DNA of 52,919 bases from an uncultured Oscillospiraceae bacterium (GTDB lineage: Bacteria; Bacillota; Clostridia; Oscillospirales; Oscillospiraceae): assembly GCA_944387205.1 (NCBI GenBank), contig CALXDZ010000115.1, positions 1 through 52,919 of the forward strand. Direction: 5' to 3'. The first letter of the stretch is position 1. Every line of letters begins with the position of its first letter. The position numbers were made by a program, and so were the translations under genes. This document shows, in pieces, positions 17,301-25,234 of this stretch. The notes beneath the pieces were generated by a model. That model did not search any database, was not told the DNA's origin, and saw nothing but the letters and a program-made list of their open reading frames with translations.

Positions 17301-17898
17301 AAGGCAGATAGATCCGGGGGCGCACCAGGCCCAGCACAAAGGGAGTGGAGATGGCGTCGCACTCATAGACGTTGCCCTCCAGCACCACCGCTTGCGCCAC
17401 CCGGCGCCGCAGGCAGAGATAGCTGACCAGGCCCCACAAAAGCAGCACCGCCACCCCTGCTGCCCACAAAAGGGCGCCCCATTCCATCAGGGAGAGCGTG
17501 TGAGAGGCGGAGGGGAGGACCCCGGCGCTTTGGCCGCCCTCCGCCACAGAGGCGGCGGCCTGTCCCGCGGCCTCCAGAGGAGCGGTGACCGTGGGAGCAG
17601 TGCCGGCGGCTCCGGCAGCCGCCTGGGGAATTGCCGCCTGGGCCGAGGCCTGGATGGCCTGGGCGGTGGTCTGCACCGTCTGAACGGTGGGGACATTGAA
17701 GAGGCTCAGGGGCGAGGGCAGCGCCGCCGGGCAAAGGAGCCGGAAGCCCACCACCGCCCACAGGGCAAAGGCCACTCGGCGGGAGCTCCGGCGCAGCAAC
17801 ACTGCCCGCACCACCAGCACCACCGCCAGCACCGGCAGCACCTGAAGACTCAGGCGCAGCACAGTGGAGAACGCATCAGTCAAAATCGCCATACTCAT
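14374..17898 (-). CDS. BlaR1-like M56 metallopeptidase with a very large ectodomain
   Basis: A 1,174-residue membrane protein starting at 17898 and overlapping blaI by four bases. Membrane helices lie near residues 10-31, 43-60, 140-165 and about 305-325. The M56 zinc-peptidase motif HERAH is at 213-217 in the cytoplasmic loop. In BlaR1/MecR1 this domain inactivates the cognate BlaI repressor. The outer C-terminal part (about 840 residues) is far larger than in BlaR1 and I see no penicillin-binding-protein motifs. It instead contains at least four divergent units with the pattern LY-x-E-x2-x-x-G-x-L-x-S (TAQLYAETWLDGELLSS, AAELWEEVYLQGQLVSQ, TLTFYAEVYDGTALWSR, SVTLYEMVYEHGALISE). The ligand is unknown. 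A 1,292-codon ORF on the other strand is a shadow of GC-rich codon use. Confidence 0.82.
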   Translation of the reverse strand: MSMAILTDAFSTVLRLSLQVLPVLAVVLVVRAVLLRRSSRRVAFALWAVVGFRLLCPAALPSPLSLFNVPTVQTVQTTAQAIQASAQAAIPQAAAGAAGTAPTVTAPLEAAGQAAASVAEGGQSAGVLPSASHTLSLMEWGALLWAAGVAVLLLWGLVSYLCLRRRVAQAVVLEGNVYECDAISTPFVLGLVRPRIYLPFRLSQEERTFVLLHERAHLRRHDHWTKPLAFVVLAIYWFHPGVWLSWLLLGQDMEMSCDEAVLRALGSQVKTKYSLSLLGFAAARRFPAPSPLAFGEHDASARIKHVLSWKKAAPAVTFLAVSLCILTVALCGTDAWPGGDTLQKQSTEQAFSYEMYTWRCTLPQDAQTAQLYAETWLDGELLSSQAADGTLADQSQFRLGGRLDPLGMPQWTLVDTSDGQDTSVCQDATWELPEGTTLTNAAWTVPAPGSFHSGDALLTLDAQTETGTPISLRIVLRYDGSNAADLARSAPEEELGISLTQLRCRLKSDTAAAELWEEVYLQGQLVSQRQVLPEAFLQDGSFSRSSDFSLGVTFCQGAPCWLYRSGDTYEALPADLGGATIRQAVLGLTADTASLQRLSDNSVVASFFLDTTGGPLSDLPSYDPGWDEARLQEALDSCDGAVLLRLRLYPEAGTVRYEGTDTTQGETLHLYRSQGGNDGQTLTFYAEVYDGTALWSRQVIAQEHPLNSSFSWGSQVSLDQNAFAFLLGSADGGCASLPVALPEKDYRAAMGYLPPDTSAAIPLPQGKEQILGAVVLSSCSNGAIVSTSLSQLKNDLPAVLAKWEDQQVSDVLILLKAAVTGGEETESATGLLSREPAAQGAPYPAHFGALSQYAYTLPADTASVTLYEMVYEHGALISEGIRGCLIVGQEAGQLPKTGSLQLSGHQVTTQAGCEGNGWSLFLTGDDAPLTEWENTFSSPGLSATVFAFRSGQITLAQESPCLVAVGVFPDTAESSDYLSLLSRQESSAVYDLPVDGPGFAAACTQDRVSLLYLIPSAGTEPVQPVSTYARSLYDDQPLYLGDAPAVGQLLEILGVGQTLGGYTMELTTSEHPYALQLNFQAEPQDDGSTLDQGMYRYGTLLLALVDNLEEVRWTWPEDGGKVLHTSYLDETDLSSLLSNAARPNGQGTGYSSIKELGASPQTLQILVDYLHFPA

Positions 17899-18257
17899 CC
17901 CTCCTTGTGGGCGTCGATGAGACGCTTGAGCTCCTCCGCCTCCTTTGCCGACAGCTTCCGGCCGCCTAAGAATGCGGCCACAAAGCCCGGCAGAGATCCG
18001 CCAAAGGTCCGGTCCACAAAGGCTGCGCTCTCCGCCGCAGTCACCTCCTGCCGGGGGACCAGCACGGAGACCGTGGCGTTTTCGTTGCTGACCAGGCCCT
18101 TGCCGCAGAGCTTTTTCAAAACGGTATAGGTGGTGGACTTCTTCCAGCCCAGCTTCTGGGCGCACAGCTCCACCAGACGCCCGGAGGGCAGCGGCGCATT
18201 GTCCCAGACCACCTCCATGAACCGATACTCACTGTCACAGAGCTGATGATGTTCCAT
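17895..18257 (-). CDS. blaI: BlaI/MecI/CopY-family repressor
   Basis: A 120-residue winged-helix protein: SEYRFMEVVWDNAPLPSGRL, then GWKKSTTYTVLKKLCGKGLV (recognition helix and wing), and a C-terminal dimerisation part (KLSAKEAEELKRLIDAHKEG). It should bind the palindromes at 18274 and 18301 and repress its own operon with the M56 sensor. The stop overlaps the sensor start (ATGA), so the two are translationally coupled. The inducer is unlikely to be a beta-lactam because the partner lacks a visible penicillin-binding domain. Confidence 0.9.
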   Translation of the reverse strand: MEHHQLCDSEYRFMEVVWDNAPLPSGRLVELCAQKLGWKKSTTYTVLKKLCGKGLVSNENATVSVLVPRQEVTAAESAAFVDRTFGGSLPGFVAAFLGGRKLSAKEAEELKRLIDAHKEG

Positions 18258-18273
18258 AGGGTTTCCTCCTTTG

Positions 18274-18331
18274 GTCTATTATTATCGACCTCTGACTTGA
18301 GTCTATAACAATAGACCGATTTTGTCAAGGC
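18274..18331 (-). promoter_or_regulatory. blaI promoter with two BlaI operators
   Basis: On the minus strand TTGACA, 17 bases and TAGACT form a promoter. The perfect palindrome GTCTAT-AACA-ATAGAC (18301-18316) fills the spacer and part of the -10, and a second, imperfect copy GTCTATTATTATCGAC (18274-18289) lies downstream. This is autoregulation as in bla/mec operons, though the half-site GTCTAT differs from the classical TACA/TGTA. Confidence 0.75.
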
Positions 18332-18396
18332 GAAAATGTCGCATTGCCAAAGAGGCGTCTGTGGGGTACAATAAAAACAAGAAGGGAGGCGGCGCC

Positions 18397-18639
18397 ATGG
18401 AGGGTATCGTCACCGTGGACCTCCACGGGAAAAACCAGTATCAGGCCCGGGTGACCATCGACAGCGCCCTGCGCCGGTGTGACGGCAGCGTTTACCGCCT
18501 GCGCCTGATCCACGGTTGCCGGGGCGGAACAGCTCTGCGGGATATGATTTGGCGGGAGTACAAGACCCATGCCAAGGTGCGCCGGATGCTCCTCTCACCT
18601 GACGGTGGTACTACGGAGCTGGTGCTGCGGGAGCTATAA
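18397..18639 (+). CDS. Small Smr-domain protein
   Basis: An 80-residue stand-alone Smr domain (GGGAGG upstream of the ATG at 18397). It shows the two family landmarks: DLHGKNQYQARVTIDSAL near residues 8-25 and LRLIHGCRGGTALRDMI near 37-53. Smr domains are nucleases or nucleic-acid-binding modules found at the end of MutS2 or alone. The usual HGxGxG loop is HGCRGG here. It is divergent from blaI and about 50 bases before the nitrilase gene, so they may be co-transcribed. Confidence 0.8.
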   Translation: MEGIVTVDLHGKNQYQARVTIDSALRRCDGSVYRLRLIHGCRGGTALRDMIWREYKTHAKVRRMLLSPDGGTTELVLREL

Positions 18640-18688
18640 AGCTGCGAAGTAAAAATGCTTTACAAATATAAAGAAAGGGAGGCGACAC

Positions 18689-19507
18689 ATGAAAGTCGCA
18701 ATGATCCAAATGGCCGGAGGGTCCGGCGACAAGGAAAAGGACATCGCCCTGGCCTGTGAGCACCTGCGCCAGGCCAAGGAGCAGGGGGCGGACATCGCCG
18801 TGCTGCCGGAGATGTTCTGCTGCCCCTATGACAATGCCTGCTTCCGGGAATTCGGCGAGCCCGCTGGCGGTCCGGCCCAGCGAGCGCTGTCAGAGGCAGC
18901 CCGGGAGCTGGGACTCTATGTGGTGGGCGGCTCCGTGCCGGAGCTGTGTGAGGGACGAGTGTACAACACCGCCTATGTCTATGACCGGCAGGGGCATCAG
19001 ATCGCCAAGCACCGGAAGGTCCATCTCTTTGACATTGATGTGGAGGGCGGACAGCGGTTTATGGAGTCCGACACCTTCTCGCCCGGCGGCTGGATCACCA
19101 CTTTTGATACGGAGTTCGGCACCATGGGCCTCTGCATCTGCTTCGACTTCCGGTTCGAGGAGCTGGCCCGTCGGATGACCCTGCGGGGGGCCAAGGTGCT
19201 GTTTGTCCCCGCTGCCTTCAATATGACCACCGGTCCGGCCCACTGGGAAGTGCTGTTCCGCCAGCGGGCGGTGGACAACCAGGTGTTCACCGTGGGCGTC
19301 TCTCCTGCCCGGAATGAAAGCGCCTCCTATGTGGCCTATGGCAACTCCATCGCCGTAGACCCCTGGGGTACGGTGCTGTGCCGGGCGGAGGCGGAGCCCT
19401 GTGTGCTCTATGTGGATCTGGATCTGGACCGGGTGGATGCCGTGCGCCGCCAGCTGCCCATCCTGTCTGCCCGGCGGACCGACCTCTATGAGGTGATCGA
19501 GAAATAA
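18689..19507 (+). CDS. Carbon-nitrogen hydrolase (nitrilase/omega-amidase type)
   Basis: A 272-residue cytoplasmic enzyme of full family length with the complete catalytic triad: Glu41 in VLPEMF, Lys110 in KHRKVHLFD and Cys151 in GLCICFDFRF. The closest type is omega-amidase/Nit2-like proteins, which hydrolyse omega-amides such as alpha-ketoglutaramate; the exact substrate cannot be read from sequence. AAAGAAAGGGAGG precedes the ATG at 18689. The transcript ends at the strong hairpin at 19532. Confidence 0.88.
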   Translation: MKVAMIQMAGGSGDKEKDIALACEHLRQAKEQGADIAVLPEMFCCPYDNACFREFGEPAGGPAQRALSEAARELGLYVVGGSVPELCEGRVYNTAYVYDRQGHQIAKHRKVHLFDIDVEGGQRFMESDTFSPGGWITTFDTEFGTMGLCICFDFRFEELARRMTLRGAKVLFVPAAFNMTTGPAHWEVLFRQRAVDNQVFTVGVSPARNESASYVAYGNSIAVDPWGTVLCRAEAEPCVLYVDLDLDRVDAVRRQLPILSARRTDLYEVIEK

Positions 19508-19531
19508 GAGGATTGTTTTCTTTACGAGAAG

Positions 19532-19576
19532 AAGCGCCGGACGCCGCCCTGTGGGCGGCGTCCGGCGCTTTGTTTC
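19532..19576 (+). terminator. Strong intrinsic terminator
   Basis: AAGCGCCGGACGCCGCC pairs with GGCGGCGTCCGGCGCTT around a short loop and is followed by TGTTTC. It separates the convergent nitrilase and macro-domain genes. Confidence 0.85.
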
Positions 19577-19605
19577 AAAGAAAAGCTCAATAAAGTTAAA
19601 ATACT

Positions 19606-20145
19606 TTACAGTCTATCCGGCTTCTCTCCGGCAAACCACATATTGTAGGTCTGGCGATAGACCTGGGCGGCCTCCTCGCTGTGGCAAACCATTCGCACCC
19701 GGCGGGGCAGGGAATGGGTGTCCAGGAAGGCCATGATGGTCCGCAGGGCCACGGTGGCCGCCTGGGCCAGGGGATAACCATAGACGCCGGTGGAGATGGA
19801 GGGGAAGTCCACGGTTTCCAAACCGTGTTCCGCTGCCAGCTCCAGACAGGAGCGATAGCAGGATGCCAGTGTTTCCGCCTCCCCCTTGTCTCCGCCCCGC
19901 CAGATAGGGCCGGGGGTGTGGAGGACGTACCGGGCCTTGAGATGGTATCCCCGGGTCAGCTTGGCCTGGCCCCGCTCACAGCCGTGGAGCTTCCGGCACT
20001 CCTCCAGCAACTCCGGTCCAGCAGCCCGGTGGATGGCTCCGTCTACCCCACTTCCGCCCAGAAGGGTGGGGTTGGCTGCATTAACGATGGCGTCGCTGTC
20101 TGACTGGGTGATGTCGCCCACCAGGATCTCCAATCTGCTGTTCAT
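19606..20145 (-). CDS. Macro-domain protein (O-acetyl-ADP-ribose deacetylase type)
   Basis: A 179-residue single macro domain. Landmarks are LEILVGDITQSDSDAIVNAA, the glycine-rich LLGGSGVDGAIHRAAGP, and FPSISTGVYGYP. These bind ADP-ribose and, in the YmdB/MacroD class, catalyse removal of acetyl or ADP-ribosyl groups. The start at 20145 is chosen because GGAGGCGACC lies just upstream; a longer reading to 20313 has no signal. It is monocistronic between two convergent or divergent neighbours. Confidence 0.9.
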   Translation of the reverse strand: MNSRLEILVGDITQSDSDAIVNAANPTLLGGSGVDGAIHRAAGPELLEECRKLHGCERGQAKLTRGYHLKARYVLHTPGPIWRGGDKGEAETLASCYRSCLELAAEHGLETVDFPSISTGVYGYPLAQAATVALRTIMAFLDTHSLPRRVRMVCHSEEAAQVYRQTYNMWFAGEKPDRL

Positions 20146-20355
20146 GGGGGTCGCCTCCTTTTTTCTATGGCTCCATTGTAGCAAAACCGGCGGAAAATGC
20201 AAGCAGTTCTCCAGGGAAGAGGATGACAGGCAAGAAGGGGAGCAAAAGTGAGAACTTTGGTGAGAAAAGAGAGAAGAATCGGCAGAAAACGGTGGAAATA
20301 CAGCAAGAATCATGCTATAATGCCTCTGTTTTGATTTAAAAAAGAGGAGACCTGT

Positions 20356-22146
20356 ATGCTGTTATCCGCAGAACACATTTCCATCAATTTCGGCAGCCGT
20401 CAGCTGCTGGACGATATCAACCTCTATTTGAATGAAGGGGACAAGATCGGCATCGTGGGCATCAACGGCACCGGAAAATCCACCCTTTTGCGGGTGCTTT
20501 CCGGGACGCTGGCGCCGGACGCTGGCACCCTTTCCCGCAACCCCAATGTGCAGCTGAGCTTCCTGCCCCAGAATCCGGAGATGCAGGACGACGCCACCAT
20601 CCTGGAGCAGGTGTTTCTCCGCTTTCCGGCGGAGTTTCGGGCCCTGAACGAGTATGAGGCCAAGGCCATGCTGGGCAAGCTGGGCTTTACCGACTTTGAC
20701 CAAAAGGTGGGGACCCTCTCCGGCGGCCAGCGCAAACGGGTGGCGCTGGCGGCGGCGCTGATCCATCCGGCGGACGTGCTGCTGCTGGATGAGCCTACCA
20801 ACCATCTGGACACGGAGATGATCGCCTGGCTGGAGGATTGGCTGCGCCGGTTCCGGGGCGGAGTGGTGATGGTGACACATGACCGCTACTTCCTGGAGCG
20901 GGTGGTAAACCGCATCACCGAGGTCTCCCGGGGGAAGCTGTACCATTACGAGGCCAACTATTCCCGCTATCTGGAGCTGAAGGAGCAGCGCGCGGAGATG
21001 GCCGAGGCCAGCGAGCGCAAGCGCCAGTCCATTTTGCGCCGGGAGCGGGAGTGGATTCAGCGGGGATGCCGGGCCAGAAGTACCAAGAGCAAGGACCGCA
21101 TTGAGCGGTATGAAGCCCTGCGGGATCAATCGGCGCCGGAGGCGGAGGCCGCGGTGCAGATGGCGGCGGCTTCCAGCCGCCTGGGCAGAAAGACCATCAT
21201 CCTGGACCACGTCTCCAAGTCCTATGACGGCCGGACGGTGATCGGGGACTTTTCCTACGGCATCGGCCGGGAGGACCGGATCGGCATTGTGGGCCACAAC
21301 GGTGCAGGCAAGTCCACACTGTTGGGGCTCATCGGCGGCCGGCTGACGCCGGACAGCGGCACCGTGGAGCAGGGTGCCACTGTGCGTATCGGCTGGTTTT
21401 CCCAGGAGGGACGGGAGCTGGATCCCCAGCAGCGGGTCTATGACTTCATTCACCAGGTAGCCGAGGAGGTCCGCACAGACCAAGGGACCTTTTCCGCTGC
21501 TCAGATGATGGAGCGGTTTCTCTTCCCTCCGGAGCTGCAGTCTGTGCCCATCGGCCGGCTCTCCGGCGGCGAGCGCCGGCGGCTGTATCTCTTGTCAGTG
21601 TTGATGGAGGCGCCCAACATTTTGCTCTTGGACGAGCCTACCAACGATCTGGATGTGACCACCCTGGCTATCTTGGAGGACTATCTGGAGGACTTCCCCG
21701 GAGCGGTCTTGACGGTGTCCCACGACCGCTTTTTCCTGGACCGGGTGGCGGATCAGATCTTCGAGGTCCGGGGCAACGGTGCTGTGGAGCGTTATAGCGG
21801 CAACTATTCTGACTATACCGCCCAGCGGCGGGAGCAAGCGGAGCCTGCCGCCAAAAAACAGGAAAAGGGTGCCCAGGAGCGCTCCAGGTCTCACTCCCAG
21901 AAGCTGCGCTTCTCCTTCAAGGAGCAGCGGGAATTTGAGCATATCGACGAGGAGATCGCCTGCTTGGAGGAACAGCTGGCTGCCTGTGGGGCAGAGCAGG
22001 AGCGCTGCGGCAGCGACTATGTGCGCTTCCAGGAGCTTCAAGCCCGGCAGGAGGAATTGCAGAAGCTGCTGGATGAAAAAATGGACCGCTGGGTCTATCT
22101 CAACGACCTGGCCGAACGCATCGCGGCGCAGGAGGCGGGAAAGTGA
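20356..22146 (+). CDS. ABC-F ATPase, Uup-like
   Basis: A 596-residue soluble protein with two ABC ATPase domains and no membrane segment. Walker A motifs are GINGTGKST and GHNGAGKST; signatures are LSGGQRKRVALA and LSGGERRRLYLL; Walker B motifs are VLLLDEPTNHLDT and ILLLDEPTNDLDV. The inter-domain linker (QRGCRARSTKSKDRIERYEA) and the C-terminal coiled coil (about 525-590) match Uup/EttA-type translation factors that act at the ribosome. No sign of an antibiotic-resistance subtype is obvious. The stop overlaps the start region of the diguanylate cyclase gene. Confidence 0.9.
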   Translation: MLLSAEHISINFGSRQLLDDINLYLNEGDKIGIVGINGTGKSTLLRVLSGTLAPDAGTLSRNPNVQLSFLPQNPEMQDDATILEQVFLRFPAEFRALNEYEAKAMLGKLGFTDFDQKVGTLSGGQRKRVALAAALIHPADVLLLDEPTNHLDTEMIAWLEDWLRRFRGGVVMVTHDRYFLERVVNRITEVSRGKLYHYEANYSRYLELKEQRAEMAEASERKRQSILRREREWIQRGCRARSTKSKDRIERYEALRDQSAPEAEAAVQMAAASSRLGRKTIILDHVSKSYDGRTVIGDFSYGIGREDRIGIVGHNGAGKSTLLGLIGGRLTPDSGTVEQGATVRIGWFSQEGRELDPQQRVYDFIHQVAEEVRTDQGTFSAAQMMERFLFPPELQSVPIGRLSGGERRRLYLLSVLMEAPNILLLDEPTNDLDVTTLAILEDYLEDFPGAVLTVSHDRFFLDRVADQIFEVRGNGAVERYSGNYSDYTAQRREQAEPAAKKQEKGAQERSRSHSQKLRFSFKEQREFEHIDEEIACLEEQLAACGAEQERCGSDYVRFQELQARQEELQKLLDEKMDRWVYLNDLAERIAAQEAGK

Positions 22147-23333
22147 TGCAGGATCCTATAGGAATATCACGAAGGGGAATGCAGGAGGAGGTGGCTGAAA
22201 CGCAGACACAGGAATGGAAAGCACTGATCCAGGAGGAGTATGACCGCATTCAGTCCAAATGGCTCAGGGTCCACCTCTGGGTGGCCATGGGAATGATGGC
22301 CTTTGTCTGTGTCATGGAGGGTATCTTTTTCTTCCTCTTGCGCTACATGGAGATCGCGGAGGGATCTGCCTCTACCTACCTGGTCAAATATATTCTGGTA
22401 CCTACAGGACTGAATCTGCTGACCATCCTGACAGCGGTCGCAATTTTGAAATGGATGTCAGGATTGCGGCTGAAGACATATGCCATGTCGCTTCTGTTTG
22501 TACTGATGTGCTTTATTACCTATACAGCGCACAATATTTTTTATTCCATATGTATGGTTTTTGTGGTTCCCATTTTGCTCACCATAGCCTATGGAGACCT
22601 GAAATTGACCACTGTGACTGCCGCATTCTGTATCTTGGGCAAGACGATTTCAGATTGTCTGATCCAATGGGATTCCGGTGCGCCGGAAAAGCTCGGTTCC
22701 TCCCAGCAAGTGGCGGATTTTCTGCTGTCGCTGGTGATTTTAGCGGCGACTTATGTGGGCTGTGTGCTGATGATCCGGGTGGAGCAGGCAAAGAATGCCG
22801 TCAGCATCCGCCGAGAGGTGGAGAAGGTGCAGCTGATGCAGGAGGCCATCACCGATCCGCTCACCGGCATCTGGAACCGACAGGGCATGGAGCGGACCTT
22901 TGAACTGATGCGCCAGGATATTTCGGATGCCATTTATGTGCTGGTCATTTTGGATCTGGACAATTTCAAAGCTGTGAACGATACATACGGCCATCAACAG
23001 GGAGATCAATATCTCCGGGAGCTGGGGCGGATTCTGGCCGCAGTGCCAAAGGCCAAGCCTTTTCGCTTTGGAGGGGATGAGTTCTGCCTTTTGTTTCGAG
23101 GGAAGACGGTTCCTGAGGTCAAGCAGGCCTGCCGGGAGATCCAGGATGCCTTTAAGAAGAGTGGCAGCAATCGCCACCTGCGACCGTTGTCCATCAGTTT
23201 TGGTGCCGCCGTTTTTGAAAAGGGCTTTACGGCTGCTGAGCTGATGGGGCGGGCGGATGAGGCGCTGTATCAGGCCAAGCAAAAGCGGGGAAGCTTTTGC
23301 TTGTATGAAGAAGAAAGGCATTTTTCAGAATAG
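22146..23333 (+). CDS. Membrane-bound diguanylate cyclase (GGDEF)
   Basis: A 395-residue protein. The start is the ATG at 22146 or the GTG at 22143; both follow AGGAGG. After a short cytoplasmic lead there are about six hydrophobic segments (residues about 35-220), then a GGDEF domain (about 235-395) with an intact active site FRFGGDEFCLLF and DPLTGIWNRQG upstream. It makes cyclic di-GMP, with the membrane part as sensor. An RxxD inhibitory site five residues before GGDEF is absent. It overlaps the ABC-F gene and is probably co-transcribed. Confidence 0.87.
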   Translation: MQDPIGISRRGMQEEVAETQTQEWKALIQEEYDRIQSKWLRVHLWVAMGMMAFVCVMEGIFFFLLRYMEIAEGSASTYLVKYILVPTGLNLLTILTAVAILKWMSGLRLKTYAMSLLFVLMCFITYTAHNIFYSICMVFVVPILLTIAYGDLKLTTVTAAFCILGKTISDCLIQWDSGAPEKLGSSQQVADFLLSLVILAATYVGCVLMIRVEQAKNAVSIRREVEKVQLMQEAITDPLTGIWNRQGMERTFELMRQDISDAIYVLVILDLDNFKAVNDTYGHQQGDQYLRELGRILAAVPKAKPFRFGGDEFCLLFRGKTVPEVKQACREIQDAFKKSGSNRHLRPLSISFGAAVFEKGFTAAELMGRADEALYQAKQKRGSFCLYEEERHFSE

Positions 23334-23376
23334 AAGCGCTTGGCTATAGTCAGCTGGGGATGTTATACAGATGAAT

Positions 23377-23410
23377 AAAAAAGGTGTCGCCTTCAGGCGA
23401 CACCTTTTTT
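23377..23410. terminator. Bidirectional intrinsic terminator
   Basis: AAAAAAGGTGTCGCC pairs with GGCGACACCTTTTTT around TTCA. It serves both the diguanylate cyclase and the convergent symporter gene. Confidence 0.93.
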
Positions 23411-23424
23411 ATTCATTTAAAAAG

Positions 23425-24816
23425 TTACTTTTTCTTTACGCCCTTTGTCATAGATACCACCATGCCTGTCAGAGCAAACAAGGCAATGGCGTTGGGGATC
23501 ACCATCAGGTTGTTGAACATATCGGACAGGCCCCAAACCAGGTCGCTGGAGGTCAGCGTACCCAGGAAGATAAAGACCAGGGCGATCACAGTATAGACCT
23601 TTGTGGATTTTTCACCGAACAGATAGGCTACATTGATCTTGCCAAAGAGGTTCCAACCCAAAATGGTGGAAAAAGCGAAGAAGAACAGCGCAATCGCTAC
23701 AAACATGGCACCCAGCTGCTCACCAAAGACCACGCCGAAGGCGGTCTGGGCCAGGTTGGCATTGTTGAGCGTCTCCGTGACCTCGCCGAAATAGCCGTTG
23801 GCAAGAGGTCCGTCTGTCGTGTACAGGGTGGAGATGATGACCAATGCATTCAGGGTCAGGACCACAAAGGTGTCGATAAACACGCCGATCATGGCAACGC
23901 AGCCCTGATCGTGGGGCTCAGCCACATTGGCCAGGGCGTGGGCGTGAGGCGTAGAGCCCATGCCGGCCTCGTTGGAGAACAGGCCGCGCTTGGCACCCTG
24001 AGTGGCGGCGATCTTCAGAGCCGCGCCGATGCTGCCGCCGATGATGGCGTTGGGGGCAAAGGCGTATTTGAAAATCATAGCGATGGTGGCGGGAACATAC
24101 TTGATGCGGACGATCAGAACAGCCAGGCCGCCCACCAGGAACAGAGCGGCCATGATGGGGACGATCTTCTCTGTTACGGAGGCCAGACGTTGAATGCCGC
24201 CCAGGAAGATGAAGCCGCAGATCAGAACCAGAACGACACCCACAATCCAGGAGGGAATGTGGAATGCGGTCTCAAAGGTAGAGCCGATGGAATTGGACTG
24301 CACCATGCAGCCGAAGAAACCCAGGGCCAGAGTAATGGCGATGGCGAAGAATGTGGCCAGGAATTTGCCGAATCCACCCTGGAAAGCTGTGGTGATGTAA
24401 TAGACAGGACCGCCCTTGATGTTGCCTTCCTTGTCCACCTTCCGGGTTTTCTGAGCCAAAGTCGCCTCAGCATAGATGGTGGCCATGCCGAAGAAAGCAA
24501 TAATCCACATCCAGAAGATGGCACCGGGGCCGCCGGTCAAAATTGCACCGCTGGCGCCGACGATATTGCCGGTACCCACCTGAGCGGCAATGGCAGTGGC
24601 CAGAGCCTGGAAAGAACTGATACCGCTCTCCTGTTTCTTGCCGTTGAGGGACAGGTTGCCGAACACCTTGCGCATACCCTCGCCAAAACAGCGGACCTGC
24701 ACAAAGCGGGTTTTGATAGAATACCACAGACCCACAGCGATCAGCAGAAAGAATAAAATGTAGTCGGATAGATAGGTGTTGATGGTGTTTACAATGGGAA
24801 GTAGTGCTGCAGACAT
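23425..24816 (-). CDS. AGCS-family Na+/alanine-glycine symporter
   Basis: A 463-residue transporter with about ten membrane helices. The family signature is clear: ISSFQALATAIAAQVGTGNI and VSGASGAILTGGPGAIFW-like segments near residues 65-100, then NEAGMGSTPHAHALA. It imports alanine or glycine with sodium. The start at 24816 is backed by GAAGGAGGG; the longer reading to 24936 crosses the riboswitch. The glycine riboswitch in the leader points to glycine as substrate or regulator, and glyA, the glycine-producing enzyme, is the next gene upstream. Confidence 0.92.
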   Translation of the reverse strand: MSAALLPIVNTINTYLSDYILFFLLIAVGLWYSIKTRFVQVRCFGEGMRKVFGNLSLNGKKQESGISSFQALATAIAAQVGTGNIVGASGAILTGGPGAIFWMWIIAFFGMATIYAEATLAQKTRKVDKEGNIKGGPVYYITTAFQGGFGKFLATFFAIAITLALGFFGCMVQSNSIGSTFETAFHIPSWIVGVVLVLICGFIFLGGIQRLASVTEKIVPIMAALFLVGGLAVLIVRIKYVPATIAMIFKYAFAPNAIIGGSIGAALKIAATQGAKRGLFSNEAGMGSTPHAHALANVAEPHDQGCVAMIGVFIDTFVVLTLNALVIISTLYTTDGPLANGYFGEVTETLNNANLAQTAFGVVFGEQLGAMFVAIALFFFAFSTILGWNLFGKINVAYLFGEKSTKVYTVIALVFIFLGTLTSSDLVWGLSDMFNNLMVIPNAIALFALTGMVVSMTKGVKKK

Positions 24817-24845
24817 AATATTACCCTCCTTCATCATTCTGAAGA

Positions 24846-25000
24846 ACAAAAGACAGGAGGGCAAATGTGAGGTATTGATTTGCGCTCTGTCCTTTTGCCT
24901 GAGAGTTTCGGCCTGGCGGCCTTGCCCCTTCGGCACCCATTTACTGGGATTCTCCAGAGTTCCCTCCTCATCCGGTATCGCTCTCTACAATTCCGGATGA
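24846..25000 (-). promoter_or_regulatory. Glycine riboswitch
   Basis: The minus strand carries one clear glycine aptamer (about 24965 to 24884): ACTCTGGAGAATCCC, GTGCCGAAGGGGCAA and CCGAAACTCTCAGGC, followed by AAAAGGACAGAG. Upstream, a hairpin TCATCCGG/CCGGATGA (about 25000-24970) takes the place of a second aptamer. Downstream, GACAG/CTGTC and GCAAAT/ATTTGC (24852-24891) can form a stem followed by TTTT that uses the 3' strand of P1. Ligand binding would then prevent termination (an ON switch); that direction is inference. Confidence 0.88.
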
Positions 25001-25041
25001 TTCATCGGGTTCGTCGTTTTTTTAACGATCTAACTGTGGCC

Positions 25042-25070
25042 AGTATACGAAAAAAAGCTGCAAAAGTCAA
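25042..25070 (-). promoter_or_regulatory. Promoter of the glycine riboswitch/symporter transcript
   Basis: Minus-strand TTGACT, a 17-base spacer and TATACT. Transcription would start near 25035, giving a leader of about 220 bases. Confidence 0.65.
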
Positions 25071-25171
25071 TGAAAAAGAAAATGTTTTCAATAAACGGAC
25101 AATGAGACTTTTTAAGAGATAACATGCAAAAATTTCATATCCAGTATTCGAAATTGGAATAACCTGTAAAT

Positions 25172-25210
25172 GAAAGAAGAAAGCGCCGACCGCTTTTGCG
25201 GCCGGCGCTG
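25172..25210 (-). terminator. Terminator of glyA
   Basis: Minus-strand AGCGCCGGCCGC pairs with GCGGTCGGCGCT around AAAA, followed by the interrupted T-run TTCTTCTTTC. Confidence 0.7.
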
Positions 25211-25234
25211 GAAAGAAAACAGGGAGAGACTGGA

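Noticed and set aside
14251-18129. 1,292-codon open frame on the plus strand
   Set aside because: It is the complement of the M56 sensor and blaI genes. It has no start signal, no domain and repetitive Gly/Gln/Val composition typical of antisense frames in GC-rich genes.
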